Origin: an uncultured Collinsella sp.
GTDB lineage: Bacteria > Actinomycetota > Coriobacteriia > Coriobacteriales > Coriobacteriaceae
Assembly: GCA_902491395.1 (NCBI GenBank)
Contig: CABUHO010000005.1
Coordinates: 1 to 64,000 of the forward strand
DNA length: 64,000 nucleotides
Direction of reading: 5' to 3'
The notes under the pieces are model-generated. The model searched no databases and was not told the origin of the DNA. It worked only from the letters and a program-made list of their open reading frames with translations. Both the position numbers and the translations under genes were made by a program. This document shows, in pieces, positions 53,012 through 61,257 of the stretch; positions within the stretch are counted from its first letter, which is position 1; every line of letters starts with the position of its first letter.

Positions 53012-53185
53012 GGAGACTCCTCGTTTCATACGAATACGGGCGGTGGGCATTCGCCACCGTCTATCGAATCAATCAATCCGCATGAAACATTAAGGACGCA
53101 TCAAGCCCCTCTTCTCCGTTTTTCGCCCGTCATGAACTACTTGGTAGATTGTAAGGCATGTACCACACATCTACCAAAGCAAAAA

Positions 53186-53218
53186 CCACCACAAAGGTGC
53201 CTGGCCCCTTTGTGGTGG
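53186..53218. repeat. Dispersed palindrome (family 1)
   Basis: Identical to the copy at 51601-51633: CCACCACAAAGG, loop TGCCTGGCC, CCTTTGTGGTGG. It lies 29 bases beyond the bglA stop. Confidence 0.9.
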
Positions 53219-53247
53219 AAATGACGTTTGCGCTGCTTAAGACTTGG

Positions 53248-54696
53248 CTAGGCCAGGTCGGCGCCGTTGGACTCGATGACCTTCTTGTACCAGAAGAAGC
53301 TGTCCTTGCGGCTGCGGGCAAGCGTGCCGTTGCCGTCGTTGTCCTTGTCGACGTAGATAAAGCCGTAGCGCTTCTTCATCTCGCCGGTCGAGGCACTCAC
53401 CAAATCGATGCAGCCCCACATGGTGTAGCCCATCAAGTCCACGCCGTCCTCGATGGCAATCTCCATCTGCTTGATATGCTCGCGCAGGTAATCGATGCGG
53501 TAGCCGTCGTGGATCGAACCGTCCGCCTCGACCTCGTCCACCGCGCCCAGGCCGTTCTCGACAATCATCAGCGGCACCTGGTAGCGGTCGTAGACCTCCT
53601 CCAGGTAGTAGCGCAGACCCTCGGGGTCGATCGCCCAACCCCAATCGCTCTTCTTGAGATACTCGTTGCCGGCGCCACCAAAGATGTTGCCTTGCTCCAG
53701 CAGCACCGGGTCGGCCGTGGCGGTGGCGCTCATGTAGTAGCTAAAGCTGTAGAAGTCGACCTTGCCGGCGGCCAGCGTGGCGGCGTCCTCGGGCGAAACC
53801 TCCACGTGCACGCCTTCGCGGCGCCACACGCTGGGCGCCCACGAGGGATACGCACCGCGCACCTGTACGTCGCCGCAGTAGAAGTTCATCTCGCGCTGCT
53901 GCTTTTGTGCGGCCAGAACATCTGCCGGGTTGCACGTGTGCGGATAGCAAGCGTTGCCGGCGATCATGCAGCCGATCTTGTTCTGAGGGTCGATCTGATG
54001 GCCCATGGTGACGCACTTGGCGCTCGCCAAGAACTGATGGTGCAGGGCGTCGAAGCGCGCCTGCGGGTCGTCCCAGTCGCAGTCGCCAAAGGCCATGGGC
54101 GTGTCAGTTGCCTCGGGCACCATGCCGCCGCCCATCACGCCGCCAAAGCCGCCCATGAGCAGGCAATTGATTTCGTTAAAGGTGAGCCAGTAGCGCACCA
54201 GCCCCTTGTACTCGGTCATGACGGTACGGGCGTAGTTGAGGTAGAAATCGATGAGCTTGGGGTTCTTCCAGCCGCCGTAGTTTTTGGACAGGCCATAGGG
54301 CAGCTCGTAGTGGCTGAGGGTGACCATGGGCTCGATGCCCTGTTCCTGACAGGCCTGGAACACGCGGCGGTAGAACTCGATGCCGGCCTGGTTGGGCTCG
54401 GCCTCGTCGCCGTTGGGGAAGATGCGGCTCCAGTTGATGGACATGCGGTAGCACTTAAAGCCCATCTCGCCAAAGAGCTTGATGTCGTCGAGGTAGTGAT
54501 GGTACATATCCACGGCCTCGTGGCTGGGATAGTGGTACTGGGGCAGAATGCCATCGGTGATGTGGCGCGGCTCGGAGACCGTACCGCCGGTCATGATGTC
54601 GGGAACGCCGAGGCCCTTGCCGTCCTCGTTGTATCCGCCTTCGCACTGATTGGCGGCAGTGGCGCCGCCCCACAGAAATCCATCGGGAAAAGCCAT
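53248..54696 (-). CDS. bglA: 6-phospho-beta-glucosidase, glycoside hydrolase family 1
   Basis: A 482-residue GH1 enzyme, cleaving the phosphorylated beta-glucosides brought in by the PTS. The start MAFPDGFLWGGATAANQCEG at 54696 follows GAAAGGAGCC and is the usual GH1 opening. The acid/base Glu is in WLTFNEINCLL and the nucleophile Glu in MIVENGLGAVDE. The motif before the C terminus, MGYTMWGCIDLVSASTGEMK, is typical of the phospho-sugar-specific group. It is the last gene of licT-bglP-bglA, separated from bglP by about 550 bases that hold two large palindromic elements and a terminator. Confidence 0.95.
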   Translation of the reverse strand: MAFPDGFLWGGATAANQCEGGYNEDGKGLGVPDIMTGGTVSEPRHITDGILPQYHYPSHEAVDMYHHYLDDIKLFGEMGFKCYRMSINWSRIFPNGDEAEPNQAGIEFYRRVFQACQEQGIEPMVTLSHYELPYGLSKNYGGWKNPKLIDFYLNYARTVMTEYKGLVRYWLTFNEINCLLMGGFGGVMGGGMVPEATDTPMAFGDCDWDDPQARFDALHHQFLASAKCVTMGHQIDPQNKIGCMIAGNACYPHTCNPADVLAAQKQQREMNFYCGDVQVRGAYPSWAPSVWRREGVHVEVSPEDAATLAAGKVDFYSFSYYMSATATADPVLLEQGNIFGGAGNEYLKKSDWGWAIDPEGLRYYLEEVYDRYQVPLMIVENGLGAVDEVEADGSIHDGYRIDYLREHIKQMEIAIEDGVDLMGYTMWGCIDLVSASTGEMKKRYGFIYVDKDNDGNGTLARSRKDSFFWYKKVIESNGADLA

Positions 54697-54793
54697 GTTG
54701 GCTCCTTTCGTACGTGTTGGGATGTTGCGTGGACGCCGAAGCGGCGTCCGCAAGGTAATTTGCGTCCCGATCGGGGTTCGCGTTGAGTCGGCC

Positions 54794-54953
54794 GCCACGA
54801 AACCGGCCCATCTACTACGTTTAGTCGTGAACCCCCGACCACACCGCAATTGTCAATAATAAAACCGCAGGTAGAAGGCTTGACGGTTTTCGGAAAACCG
54901 CCGTGTGGTTGGCCCCTACCACTTAAACGTAGTAGATAGGCCGGTTTCGTGGC
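54794..54953. repeat. 160-bp palindromic element A of a tandem pair
   Basis: Arms 54794-54823 (GCCACGAAACCGGCCCATCT onward) and 54924-54953 pair at 29 of 30 bases. The interior shares a core with element B: ACCGCAGGTAG-x-AGGCTTG, flanked by CCACACCG / CGTGTGG-type pairing. No coding frame. Confidence 0.88.
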
Positions 54954-54990
54954 GAGGCATGCACTGAACGCCCCGCGCGAGGACCGATCG

Positions 54991-55148
54991 ACCAAAACTA
55001 TGCCGGTTTACTACGATGAATCGATGACCCCCGAGCACACCGGAAATTGCAAAACTAAAACCGCAGGTAGGAGGCTTGCCGATTTCCGAAAAATCACGGT
55101 GTGGTCGGCCCCCGAAGATTCATCGTAGTAAACCGGCATGGTTTTGAT
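54991..55148. repeat. 158-bp palindromic element B of a tandem pair
   Basis: Arms 54991-55021 (containing TGCCGGTTTACTACGATGAA) and 55118-55148 pair at 29 of 31 bases. The arms differ from those of element A but are again self-complementary, while the core AAAACCGCAGGTAGGAGGCT is shared with A. Confidence 0.88.
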
Positions 55149-55193
55149 TTTGGGCAGTCGCTCGGACGGGTGCATGGCATCTAGCCCATTTGG

Positions 55194-55225
55194 AAAAGCC
55201 GGCGGGGCGCTCCCCCCGCCGGCTT
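55194..55225 (-). terminator. Terminator of bglP
   Basis: The stem AAGCCGGCGGGG / CCCCGCCGGCTT (with a short GC-rich loop) is followed by TTCC on the minus strand, about 25 bases beyond the bglP stop. Confidence 0.75.
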
Positions 55226-55249
55226 GGTACCGAGTCTTTGTCGTTTGGG

Positions 55250-56689
55250 CTACTTGGCAGCCTCGGGCTTGTAGGTGACAAACTCGATCGCGAAGCCCAC
55301 GGCAGCACCCACGAAAGAGGCAACGATAGCCCAGATCATGTGGTTGATGCCGTTAACACCGGAGGGGTCGATGAAGGACAGCCAGTTGAAGACGCCCAGA
55401 CCACCGGACATGTACACCACGGCGCCGGAGAGACCAATGATGAGGCCGCCCACAGCAGAACCGATGCTGTCGTTGATGAAGGCCTTCTTATCGGGCAGGG
55501 CAACACCGTAGATAGCGGGCTCGGTGACACCAAAGAAGAAGGCGGAGATCATGGCCGGCAGCGCGATGCCGCGGAACTTCTCGTCCTTGTTCTTGAGATA
55601 CATGGCAAAGAGCACGGCGCCCAGCGAGAAGGAGTGGGCGATAACGGAGCCCAGGATGTAGTCATGGCCCAGAGTGGACAGGTTGACCAGCGCGATAGGC
55701 ACGAGCGACCAGTGGAAGCCAAAGATGACCAGGCACATCCAGAAGGCACCGACGAGGGTGCAGCCCAGGAGAGAGCCGATCATGGGCAGGCCAAACAGCA
55801 GCGCGAAGAACTCACCAAGCAGGTTGGTGATGAGCGTGGCGATGGGGCCAATGACCAGGTAGCCAAGGGTAACGGTAACGGTGACGACGATCAGCGGGGT
55901 GAAGAACATCTTCATAGAAGCGGGCATCCACTTCTTAACCCAGTGCTCGAGGGTGGAGCCAAACCAGACCATGAGCAGGATGGGGATAACGGAGCTGGTG
56001 TAACCCGAGGCAGGCATGATGAGCGGCAGGCCCAGGAACGTGGTGTACCAAGAGAAGGTGCCGGCAAAGCCGAGCTCGACGGAGCCGACAACCTCGCCCG
56101 AGGTCAGGGCAACCATGGTGGGATACACCAGGGCAAAGGCGATGGCCATGCCGTTGAACTCGCTCATCTTGAACTTCTTGGCCGCGGTAAAGCCAAGCAC
56201 CACGGGCAGGAAGTAGAACATGCCGTCAGCGACGGTGTAGAGCAGCGTGTAGGCGCCGTCGTTGGCAAAGCTCGGGACCAGGAAGGTAGCGAGCGCCAGC
56301 AGGCCCTTCATGATACCGGCAGCGGCGAAGGTGCCGAGCATGGGGGCGAAGATGCCCGAGATGAGGTCGATGATCACATCGGTAACGCCCTTGGGAGCGG
56401 CATCGTCGTCATCGGCGTCGACGGCGCCGCCGTCGCTAAAACCGCCGGCCCTGAGAACGGCGTCGTAGACGTCCTCGACGATGTTGCCCACAACAACCTG
56501 GTACTGGCCGTTGGCGTGCATGACCTTGATGACGTTGGGCAGCTCGGAGATTGCCTCGTCATTGGCCTTCGACTCGTCCTTGAGCTTAAAACGAACGCGG
56601 GTAATGCAGTGTGCGACGCATTTGACGTTGGACTTACCGCCAACCAGCTCTACGATCTGGGCAGCAAGATCGTCGTATTTACCTGCCAT
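55250..56689 (-). CDS. bglP: PTS beta-glucoside permease EIIBC, without EIIA
   Basis: A 479-residue PTS permease. The start MAGKYDDLAAQIVELVGGKS at 56689 follows AGAGGACAG. Residues 1 to about 90 are EIIB with the phosphocysteine in VAHCITRVRFKLKD. The rest is EIIC with about ten hydrophobic segments (DLISGIFAPMLGTFAAAGIM near the start). Full-length BglP has a C-terminal EIIA of about 150 residues; here the protein ends after EIIC at EFVTYKPEAAK. The stand-alone EIIA encoded at 23397-23894 is a candidate donor. It sits between the antiterminator and the phospho-glucosidase genes. Confidence 0.93.
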   Translation of the reverse strand: MAGKYDDLAAQIVELVGGKSNVKCVAHCITRVRFKLKDESKANDEAISELPNVIKVMHANGQYQVVVGNIVEDVYDAVLRAGGFSDGGAVDADDDDAAPKGVTDVIIDLISGIFAPMLGTFAAAGIMKGLLALATFLVPSFANDGAYTLLYTVADGMFYFLPVVLGFTAAKKFKMSEFNGMAIAFALVYPTMVALTSGEVVGSVELGFAGTFSWYTTFLGLPLIMPASGYTSSVIPILLMVWFGSTLEHWVKKWMPASMKMFFTPLIVVTVTVTLGYLVIGPIATLITNLLGEFFALLFGLPMIGSLLGCTLVGAFWMCLVIFGFHWSLVPIALVNLSTLGHDYILGSVIAHSFSLGAVLFAMYLKNKDEKFRGIALPAMISAFFFGVTEPAIYGVALPDKKAFINDSIGSAVGGLIIGLSGAVVYMSGGLGVFNWLSFIDPSGVNGINHMIWAIVASFVGAAVGFAIEFVTYKPEAAK

Positions 56690-56718
56690 GATCTGTCCTC
56701 TCTTTTCCAAATTTCGAC

Positions 56719-56766
56719 AAAAATATCCCCTACCGCGAGCCGGTACCTTGCCCGCAGCTAGAAACC
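56719..56766 (-). promoter_or_regulatory. Weak second RAT-like site and hairpin before bglP
   Basis: On the minus strand GGTTTCTAGCTGCGGGCAAG resembles the ends of a BglG-family RNA target but lacks its full spacing. A weak hairpin TACCG-GCTCG-CGGTA, then GGGGATATTTTTG, follows. It may be an antitermination site; the match is poor. Confidence 0.3.
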
Positions 56767-56807
56767 AAAAAGAATTGTTGCGATTGCCGCCAGGCTGGCG
56801 GCCTTAC

Positions 56808-57653
56808 TCACTCGGTCTGCGAAGCCGATCGCAGACGGTTGATATGCATCATCAGATACAAAAGCTCCTCGTCCGAGCAACTCTGCTTGAACTCTTTCTC
56901 GAACACGCGGTTGATGGCGTACGCGCACTGGTATGCCTCGGGAAAATCGCGGGCGGCCTGCATAAACAGCGAGGAGTTCTCGGTCTGCGTGCACTTGCCC
57001 TTGCAGAGGCGGCGAACCAAAAAGCGCAGGTGCGCAAGAAAGCGAATGTAGCTGTACGACGCCGTGTCGAGCGAGCAGCCGAGCTGCTTTTCCACGGAAT
57101 GGGTTACCTCGTCAAGCACGCGGGTGCTCTTCATGATGAAGTCCATGTCCTTGGCGCGGCCCATGCCGTCGACCTCGGCGTTAACGATGTGGAGCGCGAT
57201 GCTCGTGGCCTCGTTCTGACCCAGCTTGGCGCCGGTGCGCTTTTGCACGATGGCGAGCGCGGCCTGGCCGATCTCGAGCTCGCGCGGGTAGATGAAGGCC
57301 ACCTCGTGCTCGAGCGGGTTGGGAGCGCTGATCTGGTCGTCGTCGCGCTGGACGGCAAACTGCAGGTGATCTGCCAGGATAAAGGGCAGGCCACCGGATA
57401 GCTTGCAACCAAGCTGCTGCGACGCGAAGCAGGCAATGTCGCTTGCCGCGAGCAGAACGTCGTCGGGAAGTGTGCCGACCATATCCTGCAGGCTCTCGGG
57501 AACGTTATAGAATTTGCGCTGGATGAGCGACTCATCGGCAAGCTCGTAGGGCATCTCGTGAAAACCGATGCCCTTGCCAAAGACAACAACCTCTTTGCCG
57601 TCATCGCTGGCGGCAAGAGCAACGTTATTGTTGATCTTCTTTAAAATGAGCAT
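56808..57653 (-). CDS. licT: BglG/LicT-family transcription antiterminator
   Basis: A 281-residue antiterminator. It begins with the RNA-binding CAT domain (MLILKKINNNVALAASDDGK), with the conserved GKGIGFHEMPYE following. Two PTS-regulation domains come next, with histidines in LADHLQFAVQR, SIALHIVNAEV, FLAHLRFLVRR and LMMHINRLRSA. When the sugar is present the protein binds a RAT site and prevents termination; PTS phosphorylation on the histidines controls this. ATG 57653 uses GAGGAG as ribosome site, which is also the 3' arm of the proposed terminator. A good RAT sequence is in its own leader, so autoregulation of the operon is likely. Confidence 0.95.
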   Translation of the reverse strand: MLILKKINNNVALAASDDGKEVVVFGKGIGFHEMPYELADESLIQRKFYNVPESLQDMVGTLPDDVLLAASDIACFASQQLGCKLSGGLPFILADHLQFAVQRDDDQISAPNPLEHEVAFIYPRELEIGQAALAIVQKRTGAKLGQNEATSIALHIVNAEVDGMGRAKDMDFIMKSTRVLDEVTHSVEKQLGCSLDTASYSYIRFLAHLRFLVRRLCKGKCTQTENSSLFMQAARDFPEAYQCAYAINRVFEKEFKQSCSDEELLYLMMHINRLRSASQTE

Positions 57654-57654
57654 G

Positions 57655-57747
57655 AAAAAACTCCTCGGACATCGGCGCTAGACGACGGGGCGATATTCCT
57701 CGTCTTCTATTATGCGCAAGTGATGCCTCCCGAGGAGTAACAAACTT
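57655..57747 (-). promoter_or_regulatory. RAT antiterminator/terminator switch in the licT leader
   Basis: The minus strand at 57747-57718 contains GTTTGTTACTCC-TCGG-GAGGCATCAC, closely following the BglG-family RAT pattern (TTGTTACT-loop-AGGCA). The lower stem is AAGT/ACTT and the upper CTCC/GAGG, with the usual internal loops. ACTCCTCGG within it can instead pair with CCGAGGAGT followed by TTTTTT (57655-57668), giving a terminator that also hides the licT ribosome site. A small inner hairpin (AGACGA / TCGTCT) lies between. Confidence 0.8.
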
Positions 57748-57848
57748 GTGAGCACGTGGGCGATTGTAGGATGAAACTTGCATGCGGCGTAAGCCCCATT
57801 GGCGCGAAAGTCCGCCGAACGGTAGGAAATCGCCCGTAAACGGCAAAA

Positions 57849-57881
57849 CCGCCACAAAGATACCTGGCCCCTTTGTGGTGG
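57849..57881. repeat. Dispersed palindrome (family 1)
   Basis: CCGCCACAAAG, loop ATACCTGGCCC, CTTTGTGGTGG, followed by TTTT. The left arm has one change relative to other copies. Confidence 0.85.
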
Positions 57882-57901
57882 TTTTGGCTGATGCCCCGAT
57901 A

Positions 57902-58486
57902 TTACTCGCGCGGGGTGCCGTAGGGGTTGTACAGATCTGCGAGAGCGAATGTGCTGGTGGCGGGATTAAAGTCGAGTTCGAGCACGCAGCAGTTGCCGAT
58001 GCGGTTCTTCATCTTGAGCGGTTCCACGCCCACGCCGCGCATGACCTGAGCCGCTGCGGCGCCATGGCTCACGCACAACACGCTCTCATGTCCGGGGCGC
58101 TGCATGAGCTCGGTGATGGTCGCCATGATGCGCTTGCGAAACTCGACTTCGCCCTCGCCGCCATACTGCTTGTAGAAATCGCCGTACGGCAGACGCGGAT
58201 TCAAATCCTCGCTCGCACCCTCAAACTTGCCAAAATTCCACTCCTTAAGGCCCTTGACGCGCTCGTAAGGCTGACCGGGAAACGCAAGCTCAAGCGTGTC
58301 GCACGCACGCTCGGACGTCGAACTGTACGCATGGTCAAACGTAAGGCCACGCCCTCGCAGGGTCGCACCGACAGTTTTAGCCTGCTCGATTCCCAGCTCG
58401 GTAAGCGGCGAGTCACACCAGCCCTGCTTGCGACGAAGCAAGTTAAAGAGCGTTTGACCGTGACGCATAAAGTACAGTTTTGGCAT
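57902..58486 (-). CDS. Histidine phosphatase family protein (phosphoglycerate-mutase-like)
   Basis: A 194-residue member of the histidine phosphatase superfamily. ATG 58486 follows GGAGGCCTC. The catalytic phospho-accepting His is in YFMRHGQTLFN, with Arg in the same motif; further residues are in YSSTSERACDTLELA and the second catalytic His in VLCVSHGAAAAQVM. The size and the WNFGKFEG segment suit broad phosphatases such as PhoE or cobalamin-pathway CobC-type enzymes, but the substrate cannot be told from this. It is monocistronic, flanked on both sides by family-1 palindromes. Confidence 0.92.
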   Translation of the reverse strand: MPKLYFMRHGQTLFNLLRRKQGWCDSPLTELGIEQAKTVGATLRGRGLTFDHAYSSTSERACDTLELAFPGQPYERVKGLKEWNFGKFEGASEDLNPRLPYGDFYKQYGGEGEVEFRKRIMATITELMQRPGHESVLCVSHGAAAAQVMRGVGVEPLKMKNRIGNCCVLELDFNPATSTFALADLYNPYGTPRE

Positions 58487-58566
58487 GAGGCCTCCGTAAT
58501 CGCAATCGTTTGTCAGCGATTATTACACCTCGAGGTAGGTTTAAGTCAAAGGCTCTTTGATCAAAA

Positions 58567-58599
58567 CCACCACAAAGGTGCCTGGCCCCTTTATGGTGG
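58567..58599. repeat. Dispersed palindrome (family 1)
   Basis: CCACCACAAAGG, loop TGCCTGGCC, CCTTTATGGTGG; one mismatch in the right arm. Confidence 0.88.
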
Positions 58600-58617
58600 A
58601 AGTGACGTTTGCCCAGA

Positions 58618-58660
58618 TAAAACCTGCTAAAACAAACCTGTCCCTTTTTGGCAGGTTTTA
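58618..58660 (-). terminator. Terminator overlapping the moaC-mobB stop
   Basis: TAAAACCTGC is mirrored by GCAGGTTTTA across a 23-base loop. The stop codon of the fusion gene lies in the stem, and the other arm ends in TTTTAT on the minus strand. Confidence 0.6.
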
Positions 58661-59962
58661 GGCCAGATGGTCTTGGATAAGGTCGCAGATGGCTCGGGCG
58701 TCGTTGATGTTGATGGCTCGGGTCGCGAAGCCGGCGTCGAAGGCCTGACGCGCCAGAGCCTCGTTGCAGGCGAGCGCCAGCGTGTGGCCATCGACCAGGT
58801 CGAGCGAGCTCTTGCCGCGCAGACGGTCGACGCCGGAGCGTGCGACCACGATGTTGTCGAAGCCCTCGGTCTTGTAGCCCTCGATGATCACCACGTCGAC
58901 ATCGTTGTAGCGCGACAGCAGCTCGCGCGCGGGCATCTCGTCCTCCTCGCGCGTGTCGGCGTACTCCGCCCAGCGCGTGGCGCAGATGAGGCCCACGTGC
59001 TTTGATCCGGCTTGGTGATGGCGCCAGGTGTCCTTAGCGGGCACGTCGATATCAAAGCCGTGATGCCCATGATGCTTGAGCGAACCCACGCGCAGGCCGC
59101 GGCGGGTGAGCTCGGCGATAACCTTCTCGACGAGCGTGGTCTTGCCCGAGTTTTGGTAGCCGATAAACGCGATCGCGGGGACGGCCGGGGCCGGAGCTGC
59201 GGGCGCGACGGCGACGGGCGCGCTCGCGGGTGCGGCACCGTCAGCGGCCACGGACTCAACGGCAGCGGCCTGACGCTCTGCGCGGTCCCACACGCCCGAG
59301 CGGCCGCCCTCCTTGTGCAGCAGGCGAACGTCAACGATCTCCATGCCGCGATCGACCGCCTTGCACATGTCGTAGATGGTCAGACACGCGGCACTCGCGC
59401 CGGTCAGCGCCTCCATCTCAATACCCGTCTTGCCCGTCACGCCCGCCGTAACCAGTACGTGAAAACCAACCTGCCCGTCCGCGCGCGCCGGCGCCCAGCC
59501 CTCGGGCACGTCATCGGCCGGCGTCCCCGCCGGAGCGATGGGCGCAATGTCGCACTTGCTCTTGGTAATGAGCAACGGATGGCACATGGGGATGATATCG
59601 CTCGTGCGCTTGATGGCCATAATGCCCGCCACGCGCGCGCAGGCAAGCACGTCGCCCTTTTTGGCGCGGTCCTGCAGCACCATGGCCTGTGTCTCGGGGT
59701 GCATGAGGATGGTGCCCTCGGCGATGGCAATGCGATGGGTCTCGGCCTTGTCGGACACGTCGACCATGCGTACCTCGCCCTTGGCGTCCACGTGCGTCAG
59801 CTCGTCGCGACGGGCGTCGCGGGCGGGCTCGGCGACAGCGCTGGCAGTCGGCTGTGCGGACGCGTCGGCGTTGCCAGCATTCGCCGCAGCCGTGACTTTG
59901 TGGGCAGACATCGCGGCCCTGCGAGCGGCCTTGGTGGCATCGGCGTACCTGCTCTTGGCCAT
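58658..59962 (-). CDS. MoaC-MobB fusion for molybdenum cofactor synthesis
   Basis: A 434-residue fusion. The start MAKSRYADATKAARRAAMSA at 59962 follows GGAGGATG. Residues about 55-225 are MoaC (cyclic pyranopterin monophosphate synthase) with HVDAKGEVRMVDVSDKAETH at its start, SDIIPMCHPLLITKSKCDIA, and TGASAACLTIYDMCKAVDRG. An Ala/Pro linker (SAPVAVAPAAPAPAVPAIAF) joins to MobB, a GTP-binding protein that helps load the guanine nucleotide: P-loop IGYQNSGKTTLVEKVI and VGSLKHHGHHGFDIDVPAKD. An extra N-terminal Ala-rich stretch of about 50 residues precedes MoaC. moaA lies four bases upstream. Confidence 0.93.
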   Translation of the reverse strand: MAKSRYADATKAARRAAMSAHKVTAAANAGNADASAQPTASAVAEPARDARRDELTHVDAKGEVRMVDVSDKAETHRIAIAEGTILMHPETQAMVLQDRAKKGDVLACARVAGIMAIKRTSDIIPMCHPLLITKSKCDIAPIAPAGTPADDVPEGWAPARADGQVGFHVLVTAGVTGKTGIEMEALTGASAACLTIYDMCKAVDRGMEIVDVRLLHKEGGRSGVWDRAERQAAAVESVAADGAAPASAPVAVAPAAPAPAVPAIAFIGYQNSGKTTLVEKVIAELTRRGLRVGSLKHHGHHGFDIDVPAKDTWRHHQAGSKHVGLICATRWAEYADTREEDEMPARELLSRYNDVDVVIIEGYKTEGFDNIVVARSGVDRLRGKSSLDLVDGHTLALACNEALARQAFDAGFATRAININDARAICDLIQDHLA

Positions 59963-59966
59963 ATGA

Positions 59967-61022
59967 TCATCCTCCGATTTGGGACATAAATCGTTGCGTG
60001 CCCTCAATTATCGCGTGTTCCTGCGGTTTGTGGGCCACGGCATCGCGCCAAATCGAAAGTACCTGCATATCATCACCACGGCGCAGCGCGTCGCGCACCG
60101 AATACTCGGCATCGCTAAACAGACACGGACGCACGTTGCCATCGGCCGTCAGGCGCAGACGGTTGCAGTTCGCGCAAAAATGATTGGACATGGCGCTGAT
60201 GAAGCCGACCGTTCCCGCCGCGCCCGGAAAGTGCCAATAGCGCGCAGGGCCCGCGCCGGCAGGAGCGTCGTTGATGTCGAGCGGCTCGAGCTCGCCCAGT
60301 CCCGCCGCGGCGGCCCCGGCATTGATGCGCGCCCGCAGCTCGTCGCTCGGCACGGTATCGCTCGCGTCCCACAGCTCGGGATTGAGCGTGGGCGAATGCG
60401 GGTCCACAGCGCAATGCGAGCTCGTGCGCTCGTCGCCGATGGGCATGTATTCGATAAAGCGCAGGTGGATGGGGCGGTCGAGCGTGAGCCGCGCGAGGGC
60501 TGCCACATCTTGGTTGAGCCGGCGCACTACAACGCAGTTGACCTTAACCGGCTCAAAGCCCCAAGCCAGCGCCGCGTCGATGCCGGCCATGGTCTGCTCG
60601 AGTCGGCCCAGGCGCGTGACCTTTCCAAAGAGCGTAGGGTCGAGTGTGTCGAGCGAAATGTTGACGCGGTTAAGCCCGGCATCTTTGAGCTGCGGCGCCA
60701 GCTTGGGCAGCAGGGCGCCGTTGGTGGTGAGCGAGATGTCCTCGATCTGCGGAATCGCGCGGATGTCGCGAATGAGCGGAATAATACGGCGGCTGACCAG
60801 CGGCTCGCCGCCCGTCAGGCGCACGCGGCGAATGCCCTCCCCCGCTACCAGGCGCACAAAGCGGGCGATTTCCTCGGCGCTGAGCAGCTCGTCATGCGCG
60901 CGCGGAGCTACGCCGTCGGCAGGCATGCAGTAGATGCAGCGAAAATTGCACTTGTCGGTCACGGCAATGCGTAGGTAGTTGATATCGCGGCCAAAACCGT
61001 CATGTTGCAGGCACTCGTCCAC
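59967..61022 (-). CDS. moaA: GTP 3',8-cyclase (radical SAM)
   Basis: A 351-residue MoaA that converts GTP to 3',8-cyclo-GTP, the substrate of MoaC. The start is the GTG at 61022 (MDECLQHDGFGRDINYLRIA) with GAGGGGAGG upstream. The radical SAM cluster motif is CNFRCIYC (VTDKCNFRCIYCMPADG), the SAM-binding segment is RLTGGEPL, and the second cluster site is FCANCNRLRLTADG plus Cys in RPCLFSD. The C terminus ends QRFMSQIGG, the double-Gly tail of the family. It forms an operon with the moaC-mobB fusion gene. Confidence 0.96.
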   Translation of the reverse strand: MDECLQHDGFGRDINYLRIAVTDKCNFRCIYCMPADGVAPRAHDELLSAEEIARFVRLVAGEGIRRVRLTGGEPLVSRRIIPLIRDIRAIPQIEDISLTTNGALLPKLAPQLKDAGLNRVNISLDTLDPTLFGKVTRLGRLEQTMAGIDAALAWGFEPVKVNCVVVRRLNQDVAALARLTLDRPIHLRFIEYMPIGDERTSSHCAVDPHSPTLNPELWDASDTVPSDELRARINAGAAAAGLGELEPLDINDAPAGAGPARYWHFPGAAGTVGFISAMSNHFCANCNRLRLTADGNVRPCLFSDAEYSVRDALRRGDDMQVLSIWRDAVAHKPQEHAIIEGTQRFMSQIGG

Positions 61023-61154
61023 GCAATCCTCCCCTCGCGCAGCGATTTATTCTTCGGAAAACATAATACCCCACGAGAGAATCATGCCGACACCCGTACG
61101 ACAGGACAGGTCACTTCGAGCAAAACGGACTTTCCAAGCCCATCCTCAGCAGAC

Positions 61155-61219
61155 AAACCATCACAACATTCGATGCTTTTCCCGTTATAGGCAAAAAACG
61201 TCGGATGTTGTGATGGTTT
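61155..61219. repeat. Dispersed palindrome (family 2), left flank of the nuclease-like gene
   Basis: Arms AAACCATCACAACATTCGA and TCGGATGTTGTGATGGTTT (one mismatch). Its interior starts TGCTTTTCC, the same as the reverse complement of the copy at 62397, so the two flank the gene between them in inverted orientation. Confidence 0.88.
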
Positions 61220-61257
61220 GCCTGCCCGCAGTGCCCCGCAGAAGGACCAAAGCGTCC

